Source: Mycobacterium sp. Root135 (GTDB lineage: Bacteria > Actinomycetota > Actinomycetes > Mycobacteriales > Mycobacteriaceae). From it: 64,000 nucleotides of DNA. The DNA lies in assembly GCF_001426545.1 (NCBI RefSeq), contig NZ_LMEZ01000004.1, forward strand, positions 186,001 to 250,000, read 5' to 3'. Below, piece by piece: positions 56,866-64,000 of the stretch. Both the position numbers and the translations under genes were made by a program. The notes beneath the pieces were generated by a model that saw only the letters and a program-made list of their open reading frames with translations, ran no database searches and had not been told where the DNA came from. Position 1 is the first letter of the stretch. Each line of letters starts with the position of its first letter.

Positions 56866-57501
56866 TCTTATCTCCTTATAGCCCAGTCGAACAATACTAA
56901 CGTCCAGTGCTTAACGAAACTGTCAAAGCAATTCGACATCGGCGGCACGATATACCAATCAGACCCGAACTACCAAGGGCGAGAACATCGTATCGAAGTC
57001 GCGGCGCCCAAGCGGTGACATCCGTGGGCAAGCCGGAACTCGCTTACAGAATCGCCTGTCGCTATAACGGGCCTCGGCGGTGCGACGGCCCTCACTCGGT
57101 ATCAGCAACCGCACCAACTTTTCAATCATGAGCGCCCTTTCGTCAGGTCACCTTCACCAGCGCGGTCAAGCGTCGCGCGACTCCGGCACACGGATCTTCC
57201 GACGCGCTTGCGGCCCGCAACTCCACCCAATCTCCAACACGACGCGGACGGCACTGCGCCGGTTTGTTCTAACAACGAGTTCGCCTGACGCAGAGGCAGC
57301 TGATGACAGCTATGCTCTTGATGTGTGCCGTCCCCGCGCCTTTAACCTGCTCGCTCAAATGCACATCGCCCACCCTGCCCGCACCTTCCTGGATGGGTAC
57401 CTACCGGACGGCGTTCGTGCTGGCAAACCTTCGCGCGGCACTCGCGAGGTATCCACCAATTGGCGGTTGTCGGCCGGTAATACCAGAACTAAAAAAAAAT
57501 C
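56866..57501. other. Intergenic spacer between divergent genes
   Basis: 636 nt with no credible gene. On the minus strand TTGACA (56926-56921) and TAGTAT (56899-56894) could be promoter pieces for the DGQHR gene, but the 21-nt spacing is too long to trust. TAATAC (57478-57483) could be a -10 for the RelA/SpoT gene. Short plus-strand frames in 57080-57505 have no coding character. Confidence 0.4.
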
Positions 57502-58533
57502 ATGAACAACTTCGACCCCGCGGAATTCGTCGCCGACCGCGAGATCGCCAATCTGAAAGACAAGTTCGCATCCCAACGACAGACCTACGAGGATCTTGCC
57601 TTCGAGGCCCAGAAAGAATTACGGAGTGCCCTTGAAGCACTTCCTTTAAAGTTCCATACATGCGAAAGTAGGGTTAAGGAGCAGGAAAGCTTTATCGAGA
57701 AGGCGGCAAAGAAACGATATGCCGATCCTTTCGATGAAATGCATGACATTGTAGGAGTTCGAGTCGTATGCCTTTTCCTCAGTGACCTCGAGCTCGTCGA
57801 CAAAGTCGTCCGCGAGAAATTTGATGTTCGAAAGTACGAAGATAAGACCAAAGGATCTACGCCTGATCGGTTCGGATACCGCTCGGTTCATTATGATTGC
57901 CAGATTCGGTCAAACTATAGCGGACCCTACTACGATCATATCAAATCGCTGGTGTTCGAGGTACAAGTCCGCACTATTCTTCAGGACGCATGGGCTGTCG
58001 TCGAGCACTATCTTGGCTATAAAGGCCTGAACAGCATTCCGGCAGAGTCTCAGAACGATTTTGGCGCGCTCGTTGGCCTATTCCATTTGGCTGATAAAAC
58101 GTTTCAACAAATTCGTGATACGGCACTCCTACAGGATGTGGTCGCCAAAGCGTCGCTCGAAGTTACCAAAGGACTGAGCCCCGTACAGGATGGGCCGACC
58201 TCGGCTTCCATCACGATCGATCGAAGTACGCTCAAAGCTTTATTGCGCGCACTCTATGTTCATAGGAGCGAAAGCAGCGATGCTGAATATTCTGAATTTG
58301 TCGAAGAGTTAGCCCGATCTGGAATAACCAAGGTAGACGAAGTGACGAAGTTGCTTCAGCGCGGTGAATCAATGAGAAGCTCAACTGGAGTCGCGGCCAC
58401 AAATGAGGCTGACACCGCAAAAGTAGGTGCCGCGATCAGGAATCAGGCCAAGCTAAGCGATGTACGGTTCGCCCGACAGTGTGTAGGTCTCGCTCAACCA
58501 TCCTTCCGCTTAAACCGCCTTAAACGCTCCTAG
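57502..58533 (+). CDS. Stand-alone RelA/SpoT-domain protein
   Basis: A 343-residue protein. Residues 50-175 match the RelA/SpoT synthetase fold: MHDIVGVRVVCLFL (D82), DRFGYRSVHYD (122-132), LVFEVQVRTILQDAWAVVEH (E153). No HD hydrolase, TGS or ACT domain is present. Such short alarmone-synthetase-like proteins act as stress enzymes or as toxSAS/CapRel-type toxins in phage defence. A C-terminal 170-residue extension is unrecognised. ATG 57502 follows a run of nine A and has no clear ribosome binding site; a TAATAC box is 20 nt upstream. Codon use is AT-richer than the island average. Confidence 0.75.
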   Translation: MNNFDPAEFVADREIANLKDKFASQRQTYEDLAFEAQKELRSALEALPLKFHTCESRVKEQESFIEKAAKKRYADPFDEMHDIVGVRVVCLFLSDLELVDKVVREKFDVRKYEDKTKGSTPDRFGYRSVHYDCQIRSNYSGPYYDHIKSLVFEVQVRTILQDAWAVVEHYLGYKGLNSIPAESQNDFGALVGLFHLADKTFQQIRDTALLQDVVAKASLEVTKGLSPVQDGPTSASITIDRSTLKALLRALYVHRSESSDAEYSEFVEELARSGITKVDEVTKLLQRGESMRSSTGVAATNEADTAKVGAAIRNQAKLSDVRFARQCVGLAQPSFRLNRLKRS

Positions 58534-58882
58534 CGGGATCGAACGTAGGGTAGGCCTCCATCACCCGTTGCGCAAAGAAGTTGAATACACACTCTAAAGC
58601 GGTAAAGTTTAGCAATTTTTCGTATGTGGACGATAGCCAATTTCTCGGTGCATTCGCTGTTTGAGGCGCTCGTCGAGGCGCGAACGGCGCTCTATTGCGG
58701 TTTCTCCTAAATGGCCCGGACTGCGTCACGGGACGGACCTGAGGGGTCTGATCACCCTACGTCTTGAGACCTGTTGCGGTCCTAACTTCGCGGCGTTCGG
58801 CGGACTTCCAAGGTCGCCATCTTCTGCAACGCCGACGAGCGTTTTGACTTTTATATCGCCATCGCCGTGGCACACTTCTCCC
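58534..58882. other. Intergenic spacer
   Basis: 349 nt between the RelA/SpoT gene and the broken HNH gene. An open frame from 58661 to 58882 in line with the HNH gene lacks coding character. TTTTGACTTTTATATC near 58845-58860 may be promoter-like. I see nothing else. Confidence 0.4.
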
Positions 58883-59765
58883 ATGGAAAGCGAGGTTGAG
58901 CTACACCTTCGCCGGTTAATCTTTGATCGACTCACCGAGATCGTTGCCGAACACGGCGTGGTTACGCGAACGGAGCTTGAAGCCCTTCAGGTTGGCAACG
59001 AAGTCCGGCGAATCATCGATCGAAATCGCGGGATCTGGAATCCACGCGGCATGCTCGCAACCCTGTCGGTCATATCGAGTCCATCCGGACGCTATGCCGA
59101 CGCCGACGTAGGAGATTCCCTCTTTGCCTACGACTACCGCGCGGGCAGCACCGATGGCGATAACAAGAAGATGCGGCGAGCTTTTGAGCTCGGATTGCCA
59201 ATCATCTTGCTGCGATCCATTCGGCAAGGTGTCTTCGTACCAGTCTTCCCCGTATACGTCGTGCACGATGATTTCGACAATCGTCAATTTATGCTGACTC
59301 TCGACGAGGGCCTGCGGTTTGTGTCTGATCCGCTTCACCTCAAACCAATCGAGCGTGAATACGCGATTCGCGATCAAACAGCGACTTCACCAACCAGACT
59401 TTCGCGGGCGAATTATGTTGGCGTACAGGCAAAGCTGCACTGTGTGCTCACTTAAGCACGGCCGCCTACTCGATGCTGCACACATCATCGGAGACGACAA
59501 GCCACATGGCGTTCCGGTCACCGACAACGGCCTCAGCATGTGCAAGATTCACCACGCCGCATACGATGCGAATCTCCTGGGGATTTCGCCGGACTACGTC
59601 GTGCGCATCAACGTCGACCTCATGGAGGAGGTCGACGGACCGATGCTCCGATACGGGCTTCAGGAGATGGATGGGCGGCCGATCACTCTGCCGAAGAGAC
59701 GTAATGACAGGCCCTCGAAAGAGCGGCTTGCGGAACGCTTCGGCGAGTTCAAGCTAGCGCTCTGA
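58883..59765 (+). pseudogene. HNH endonuclease gene with a one-base frameshift
   Basis: The first frame from ATG 58883 encodes an N-terminal domain (LRRLIFDRLTEIVAEHGVVT, IWNPRGMLATLSVI) and runs on to 59455 after losing homology near EREYAIR. The HNH part continues one frame over: IKQRLHQPDFRGRIM, SCTVC, LLDAAHIIGDD, MCKIHHAAYDANLLG, ending at 59765. One extra base at about 59369-59375 (in CGCGATC) joins the two. The family is a common putative restriction endonuclease of about 290 residues. Either a real pseudogene or a sequencing error. Confidence 0.7.
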
Positions 59766-59843
59766 TAAACGTCGGGCCGAAGCAAAATCCTTCGGTGGAC
59801 GGAATCTATTTGCGCGCGGTCGACGGGCCTGGCGTTCCGGCGG

Positions 59844-60467
59844 TCAGCCTGACAGCCTGGGTTGACGAGAGCGGTCTTGGTGTCGTCGCCACAGCTGTCG
59901 GCCCACCGCATAAGCACCGACATAGAGAACGGTCAACGTGCCCAGCGTTATGACCGACACGATCACGAACTGGAGGGTTTGCCTCCGAGAAAATCCGAAA
60001 TTCGCTCGGCCATCGCCATAACCAAGAGTGAGCGCCACGGCGACGATGACGGCGGCCATCGCCACCGCCAGCCGTGGGCTTTCTCCGGCGACCACGTACT
60101 GCCCGACGTTGAAAGCGCATAGGGCCATCGCGGGCACCATGAGCCACCAAAATCTGCGCGCCGATGTGAGCACACCAGTGGGCTGTGCAGGACTTCTTCG
60201 CGGCTCGGCGCCCTGAGCGTCGTCACCCGTCCTCTTCTCCGATTCAGTGTCAACGGTGAAGAACGCGAACACCTTTCCACCGATCTTGAGATACGGAGTC
60301 GTGAAGAACGCGGTAAACAACATCATCGCGGCTACAAAGGCCGACAATCCCAGGCCCGACTTCCAGTCCGGTGGGTATGCGATGAAGAATGCCGATCCGA
60401 CCGCAATCGCCAGACCCGACCAGAACAGCCGTCGGCCACGTAGGGGGTTCTTGGTCGATGCGAACAA
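59844..60467 (-). CDS. Small integral membrane protein
   Basis: A 207-residue protein with about five hydrophobic helices (LFWSGLAIAVGSAFFIAY, LSAFVAAMMLFTAFF, FWWLMVPAMALCAFNVGQYV, LAVAMAAVIVAVALTL, FVIVSVITLGTLTVLYV) and a soluble loop between helices two and three. The TTG at 60467 is the first ordinary start, but an in-frame hydrophobic extension (INFPFVVTTFVGLTLP) leads back to an ATT at 60515 that overlaps the nagB stop. It follows nagB on the same strand. No family recognised. Ordinary chromosome rather than island by composition. Confidence 0.6.
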   Translation of the reverse strand: MFASTKNPLRGRRLFWSGLAIAVGSAFFIAYPPDWKSGLGLSAFVAAMMLFTAFFTTPYLKIGGKVFAFFTVDTESEKRTGDDAQGAEPRRSPAQPTGVLTSARRFWWLMVPAMALCAFNVGQYVVAGESPRLAVAMAAVIVAVALTLGYGDGRANFGFSRRQTLQFVIVSVITLGTLTVLYVGAYAVGRQLWRRHQDRSRQPRLSG

Positions 60468-60510
60468 GGGAAGCGTCAGTCCGACAAACGTCGTGACTAC
60501 AAATGGGAAG

Positions 60511-61266
60511 TTAATGGTCTACTCCGTTAGCCGGCCGTCTGCCGCTTCCCTCCAACCTCCCCGCAGCCCTCTCATCCACCACCACCGTCACCCGCGGATG
60601 CAACTGCAGAACCGACGCCGGGCACTCCGGAGTGACGGGCCCTTGCAACGCCGCCGCCACCGCCGCCGCCTTGTGCTCCCCCGTCGCGATCAACACCAAA
60701 TGCCGGGCCGAGCTGATCGTGCCCAACCCCTGCGTGATGACGCGGTGCGGCACCTCGTCGATGCTCGCGAAGAACCGCGCGTTGTCCTGGCGCGTCTGCG
60801 GCGTCAGCGTCGTCACCCGCGTCCGCGAGTCCAAGGCAGACCCCGGCTCGTTGAACCCGATGTGCCCGTTGGCACCGATGCCCAACAGTTGCACGTCCAC
60901 CGGCCCCGACTCGACGACCAACGCATCGTATGACGCTGCGGCAGAACACAAGTCCCCGGCATTCCCGTCCGGACCGAACACACCCCCCAGGTCCACGTGG
61001 TCGGCGAACTCCGTCCGGATCACCTGCGCGTAGGACTGCGGATGCTCCGCCGGCAGCCCCACGTACTCGTCCAGCAGGAACGCCCGGACCGCCGCGAACG
61101 ACAACCCATCCTCGCGGTGCCGCCGGATCAGCTCGCGGTACACCGACAGCGGCGACGACCCCGTCGCCAACCCCAAAGTCCGAGCCCCCGACCGCACAGC
61201 CCGGTCGAGTACGTCCGCGACCGTGCGCCCGCACGCCGCCTCGTCCCGCTCAACGATGACGTCCAC
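60511..61266 (-). CDS. nagB: Glucosamine-6-phosphate deaminase NagB
   Basis: A 251-residue enzyme converting glucosamine-6-phosphate to fructose-6-phosphate and ammonia. GLATGSSPLSVYREL, FLLDEYVGLP, GIGANGHIGFNEPGSAL and SSARHLVLIATGEHKAAA are typical active-site segments (D in LDEY, H in GHIGF). GTG 61266 overlaps the stop of the ROK gene, so the regulator and enzyme form an operon read leftward. Length is slightly below the E. coli enzyme and lacks its allosteric C-terminal tail. Confidence 0.9.
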   Translation of the reverse strand: MDVIVERDEAACGRTVADVLDRAVRSGARTLGLATGSSPLSVYRELIRRHREDGLSFAAVRAFLLDEYVGLPAEHPQSYAQVIRTEFADHVDLGGVFGPDGNAGDLCSAAASYDALVVESGPVDVQLLGIGANGHIGFNEPGSALDSRTRVTTLTPQTRQDNARFFASIDEVPHRVITQGLGTISSARHLVLIATGEHKAAAVAAALQGPVTPECPASVLQLHPRVTVVVDERAAGRLEGSGRRPANGVDH

Positions 61267-62516
61267 TACCGCCCCAACACCCTTCGCTCGAACACCAAGT
61301 CCCACGCCGTGTCCATCGCCGTGGCGATCGCCCCAACCAGGACGGCGTCGTCCCCCAGTTCTCCCCCGACGATGTCGGGCACCAACGGAATCGTCTCGGC
61401 CAGTTCGCGGCGCATCGGGTCGGCCAGCAGATCGACGTTGCGGCCGATGCCGCCCGCCAACACGATCAGCCCCGGGTCCAGCACGGCGGTGATCACCGAG
61501 ACCACCCGCGCCAGCTTGGACGCCTCGTCGGCCACCACGCGTACCGCGCGCTCGTCGCCGGCGCGGGCCGCCTCGAAGACCGCCTTCGCCGTGGACAGGC
61601 TGAGCCCCGCCGAGCGGGCCGCCGACACCACCGCGTCACCGGCCGCCACCACCTCCACGGGTCCGGGCCGGTGCGACGTCACTCCCGCCGGAACGCGGCC
61701 GTAGGGCAGGTCGGCGATCTCCCCCGCCGCCCCGCGCGCACCGCGGAACAGGTTGCCGCCAACCAGGATTCCCATGCCGATGCCGGTACCCACGGTCAGG
61801 CACGCCACCACGTCGACGCCCTGGGCCGCGCCGCGGGCGTGCTCGCCGACCGCACACAGATTCGCGTCGTTCTCCACCAACACCGTCGAGCCGTTGGCAC
61901 CGAGCAACGCCATCAGCTCCCCGAGCAGTCCGCGCCGCTCCCAGCCGGGCAGGTTCGGCGAGCGGTGCACGGTGCCGGTCTCGGTGTCGGGGATGCCCGG
62001 CGTGCCGACGACGGTGACGACGATGTCGTCCCCCGTCAGCCCGGCTTCGGCGACGGCACGGGCGACCGATTCGCCAACGATGCGCACCAGCATGGCACCG
62101 GAGCGGCTCCGGTTGGGCTGCTCGACGCGAGACACGACGACACCGTCCAGGTTGGCGACCGCGACGTGCACCACTCGCCGTCCGACGTCGACTCCGACGA
62201 TGTGACCGGCGTCCGGCGCGGTGCGGTAGACCACCGCGGCGCGGCCGGGACGGTCCAGCCGACGGCCGATCGCCTGCACCAGGCCGTGCTGTTCGAGGTC
62301 GAGAAGTGCCTGTCCAACAGTGGGTTTGGACAACCCGGTGTGGCCGGCGATCTCCGGCCGCGTCGCCTCGCCGTGCTCGCGCAGCCGGTCGAGCACCAGC
62401 CGCTGGTTGAGTGCGCGCATGCTCGCCGGGGTCCCCGCCTGCGGTGCCGTACGGCCGTCCACCGCCACCTCCCCGTCCTCGTCGACTCCAGAATTTACAC
62501 ACGAACTCTCGCACAC
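61266..62516 (-). CDS. ROK-family transcriptional regulator (NagC-like)
   Basis: A 416-residue protein. Residues about 33-85 are a winged-helix DNA-binding domain (RALNQRLVLDRLREHGEATR, GLSKPTVGQALLDLEQHG). The sugar-kinase-like ROK domain follows (VGVDVGRRVV, VVGTPGIPDTETG, VENDANLCAVGEHA, LTVGTGIGMGILVGG, GARGAAGEIADLP). The usual CxCGxxGC zinc motif is absent. It likely responds to an amino-sugar phosphate and controls nagB and the divergent permease. GTG 62516 is used; a shorter start at ATG 62420 is possible. Confidence 0.82.
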   Translation of the reverse strand: MCESSCVNSGVDEDGEVAVDGRTAPQAGTPASMRALNQRLVLDRLREHGEATRPEIAGHTGLSKPTVGQALLDLEQHGLVQAIGRRLDRPGRAAVVYRTAPDAGHIVGVDVGRRVVHVAVANLDGVVVSRVEQPNRSRSGAMLVRIVGESVARAVAEAGLTGDDIVVTVVGTPGIPDTETGTVHRSPNLPGWERRGLLGELMALLGANGSTVLVENDANLCAVGEHARGAAQGVDVVACLTVGTGIGMGILVGGNLFRGARGAAGEIADLPYGRVPAGVTSHRPGPVEVVAAGDAVVSAARSAGLSLSTAKAVFEAARAGDERAVRVVADEASKLARVVSVITAVLDPGLIVLAGGIGRNVDLLADPMRRELAETIPLVPDIVGGELGDDAVLVGAIATAMDTAWDLVFERRVLGR

Positions 62517-62529
62517 TTGCGCCGAGTAT

Positions 62530-62548
62530 GTTAAGAAACTTTACTAAC
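62530..62548. promoter_or_regulatory. Imperfect palindrome, candidate ROK operator
   Basis: GTTAAGAAACTTTACTAAC is an AT-rich imperfect inverted repeat of about 19 bp, lying between the divergent ROK and permease genes. It has the character of NagC/Mlc-type ROK operators. It sits 25 nt before the permease start and would allow autoregulation. Confidence 0.5.
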
Positions 62549-62572
62549 AAACTACAACGAAGGAGGTGCGTG

Positions 62573-63994
62573 ATGAGCTCACCGTCGACCGGAGCCTCGA
62601 CGCCCCAGCAGCCGGCGCTGGAACGCCAAATCGGCCCGCTGCAGGCCACCGCGATCAACATGACCCAGATGTGCGGCATCGGACCCTTCGTCACCATCCC
62701 CGCGATGGTCGCCACCTTCGGCGGGCCGGAGGCCATGTTCGGCTGGATCATCGGCGCGCTCCTCGCCCTCGCCGACGGCCTCATCTGGGCCGAGCTCGGC
62801 GCCGCCATGCCCGGCGCCGGCGGCACCTACATCTACCTCCGCGAAGCCTTTCAGTACCGCACCGGCCGGCTCATGCCGTTCCTCTTCGTGTGGAGCGCGG
62901 TGCTGTTCATCCCGCTGATCATGTCCACCGGCATCATCGGCCTGGTCCAGTACCTGGGCTACCTGATCCCCGGCGTGAGCGGCGACGGCGGAAACACGCC
63001 GCTGGGCAAGCTGATTGGCGTCGGCATCACGCTGCTGATCATGGCGGCGCTGTTCCGGAAGATCGGCCAGATCGGCAAGCTCACCACCGTCCTGTTCGTC
63101 GTCATGCTCGTCGCCGTGTTCAGCACGATCATCGCCGCGTACAGCCACTTCAGCGCCGCGCAGGCCTTCGACTTCACCCCCGGCGCCTTCGGGTCCCACG
63201 GCACCTTCTGGGCGGGCCTCGGCGCCGGCCTGATCATCGCCGTCTACGACTACCTCGGCTACAACACCACCGCCTACCTCGGCGGTGAGATGCGCGACCC
63301 CGGCCGCACCATCCCGAGGTCCATCGTCTTCTCCATCCTCGGCATCATGAGCATCTACTTCCTGCTGCAGATCGGCGTGCTCGGCTCCCTGCCGCTCGAG
63401 GAGATCAAGTCGTCCACCTCCGTCGCCTCGTCGGTGCTCGAACAGGCGTGGGGTTCGACTGCGGCGCAGATCATTACCGCGCTGATCGTGATCGCCGCCA
63501 TCGGCTCGGTGTTCGCCGGCCTACTCGGCGGGTCCCGCGTGCCGTTCGAAGCGGCGCGCGACAAGGTCTTCCTGTCGGTGTTCGCCAAGCTGCACCCGAA
63601 GCTGAACCTGCCCACCGCGGGCGTGATCGCCATGGGCGTCATCACCATCATCGGGTCGCTGTTCACCTTGACCACGATCATCAACGCCGCGGTCGCCACG
63701 CTGGTGATCATCCAGTCGCTGGCGCAGGTGGCCGCGATTGTGGTGTTGCGCCGCCGCCAGCCCAATCTTCAACGGCACTACCGGCAGTGGCTGTATCCGG
63801 TGCCGACGATCGTCGCGTTGGTCGGCTGGGTGTACGTCTACTACTCGGCGACCTGGCTCTCGATCGCGCTGTCGCTGGGCTGGATCGTCATCGGCTGCGT
63901 CGCCTTCCTGATCTACGCCAAGGCCGAAACCACCTGGCCCTTCGGCCCCAAGGAGATTCGGGAAACCTTCGTCGACGAAGCCGTCCAGACCTAG
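62573..63994 (+). CDS. APC-family amino acid permease
   Basis: A 473-residue membrane transporter with about 12 helices. The N-terminal LQATAINMTQMCGIGPFVTIPAM and GALLALADGLIWAELGAAMPGAGGTYIYL are classical amino acid-polyamine-organocation signatures. ATG 62573 has AAGGAGGTG six nt upstream. It is divergent from the ROK regulator and probably under its control, which hints at uptake of an amino-sugar-linked or amino-acid substrate; the exact substrate cannot be read from the sequence. Stop TAG 63992-63994. Confidence 0.82.
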   Translation: MSSPSTGASTPQQPALERQIGPLQATAINMTQMCGIGPFVTIPAMVATFGGPEAMFGWIIGALLALADGLIWAELGAAMPGAGGTYIYLREAFQYRTGRLMPFLFVWSAVLFIPLIMSTGIIGLVQYLGYLIPGVSGDGGNTPLGKLIGVGITLLIMAALFRKIGQIGKLTTVLFVVMLVAVFSTIIAAYSHFSAAQAFDFTPGAFGSHGTFWAGLGAGLIIAVYDYLGYNTTAYLGGEMRDPGRTIPRSIVFSILGIMSIYFLLQIGVLGSLPLEEIKSSTSVASSVLEQAWGSTAAQIITALIVIAAIGSVFAGLLGGSRVPFEAARDKVFLSVFAKLHPKLNLPTAGVIAMGVITIIGSLFTLTTIINAAVATLVIIQSLAQVAAIVVLRRRQPNLQRHYRQWLYPVPTIVALVGWVYVYYSATWLSIALSLGWIVIGCVAFLIYAKAETTWPFGPKEIRETFVDEAVQT

Positions 63995-64000
63995 GACTCG

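Noticed and set aside
57080-57505. 141-residue frame before the RelA/SpoT gene
   Set aside because: No recognisable motif, no ribosome binding site, composition like random translation; treated as spacer.
61636-62826. 396-residue minus frame over the ROK gene
   Set aside because: Out of frame with the well-supported ROK regulator and crossing its promoter.
1-64000. CRISPR array, tRNA, rRNA, integrase
   Set aside because: No regularly spaced repeats, cloverleaf or recombinase motif was seen on reading both strands; a tRNA scan was not possible here.

Overview
The window is GC-rich, uses many GTG/TTG starts and has tightly overlapping genes. This fits an actinobacterium, most likely a Mycobacterium/Mycolicibacterium-type genome; that is inferred from codon style, leaderless-looking starts and flanking metabolic genes, since no rRNA or marker gene is present. 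Ordinary chromosome is visible only at the edges. On the left (1-1619) are the tail of a one-helix protein and an NCS1-type permease closed by a strong hairpin. On the right (about 59844-63994) are a small membrane protein, nagB, a ROK regulator and an APC amino-acid permease. Everything between reads as one large defence island. I saw no integrase, tRNA, rRNA or CRISPR array.

Left half of the island (1725-29475): two uncharacterised proteins, a NERD-nuclease/UvrD-type helicase, a type IV McrBC restriction pair, a PUA/EVE-like plus Ada-like Cys protein with a tiny coupled ORF, and a run of small genes (hypothetical, DUF1810, helical small protein, vWA, zinc-ribbon protein). Then comes a DNA-processing block: an SbcC-like ATPase with an SbcD-like partner that has lost metal ligands, a large SNF2/HepA-type helicase, and an AddB-like/AddA-like helicase-nuclease pair. 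A SIR2-domain protein with a macro-like N-terminus follows. A frameshifted IS1634-type transposase remnant lies between SIR2 and the next block.

Centre (29940-54389): a full Dpd system (7-deazaguanine modification of DNA with cognate restriction). A divergent promoter at about 49925-50031 carries a perfect 10-bp inverted repeat. Leftward it feeds queC-queE-queD-folE2 (GTP to preQ0), then dpdE-F-G-H-I-J-K-D (restriction). Rightward it feeds a probable dpdC, a DGQHR protein (dpdB), dpdA (the DNA transglycosylase) and a second DGQHR protein. FolE2, QueD, QueE and QueC would make preQ0, DpdA with DpdB would insert it into DNA, the DpdC candidate would convert it to the amide, and DpdD-K would attack unmodified DNA. 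Nearly every junction is a 1-16 nt overlap, so the arms look translationally coupled.

Right end of the island (54414-59765): visibly AT-richer genes, namely an HNH nuclease with a third, larger DGQHR protein, a stand-alone RelA/SpoT-domain protein, and an HNH endonuclease gene broken by a one-base frameshift. The most interesting points are the complete Dpd locus with duplicated DGQHR proteins, its divergent operator, and the SbcC/degenerate-SbcD/SNF2/AddAB block, which may be a defence system not covered by a familiar name.
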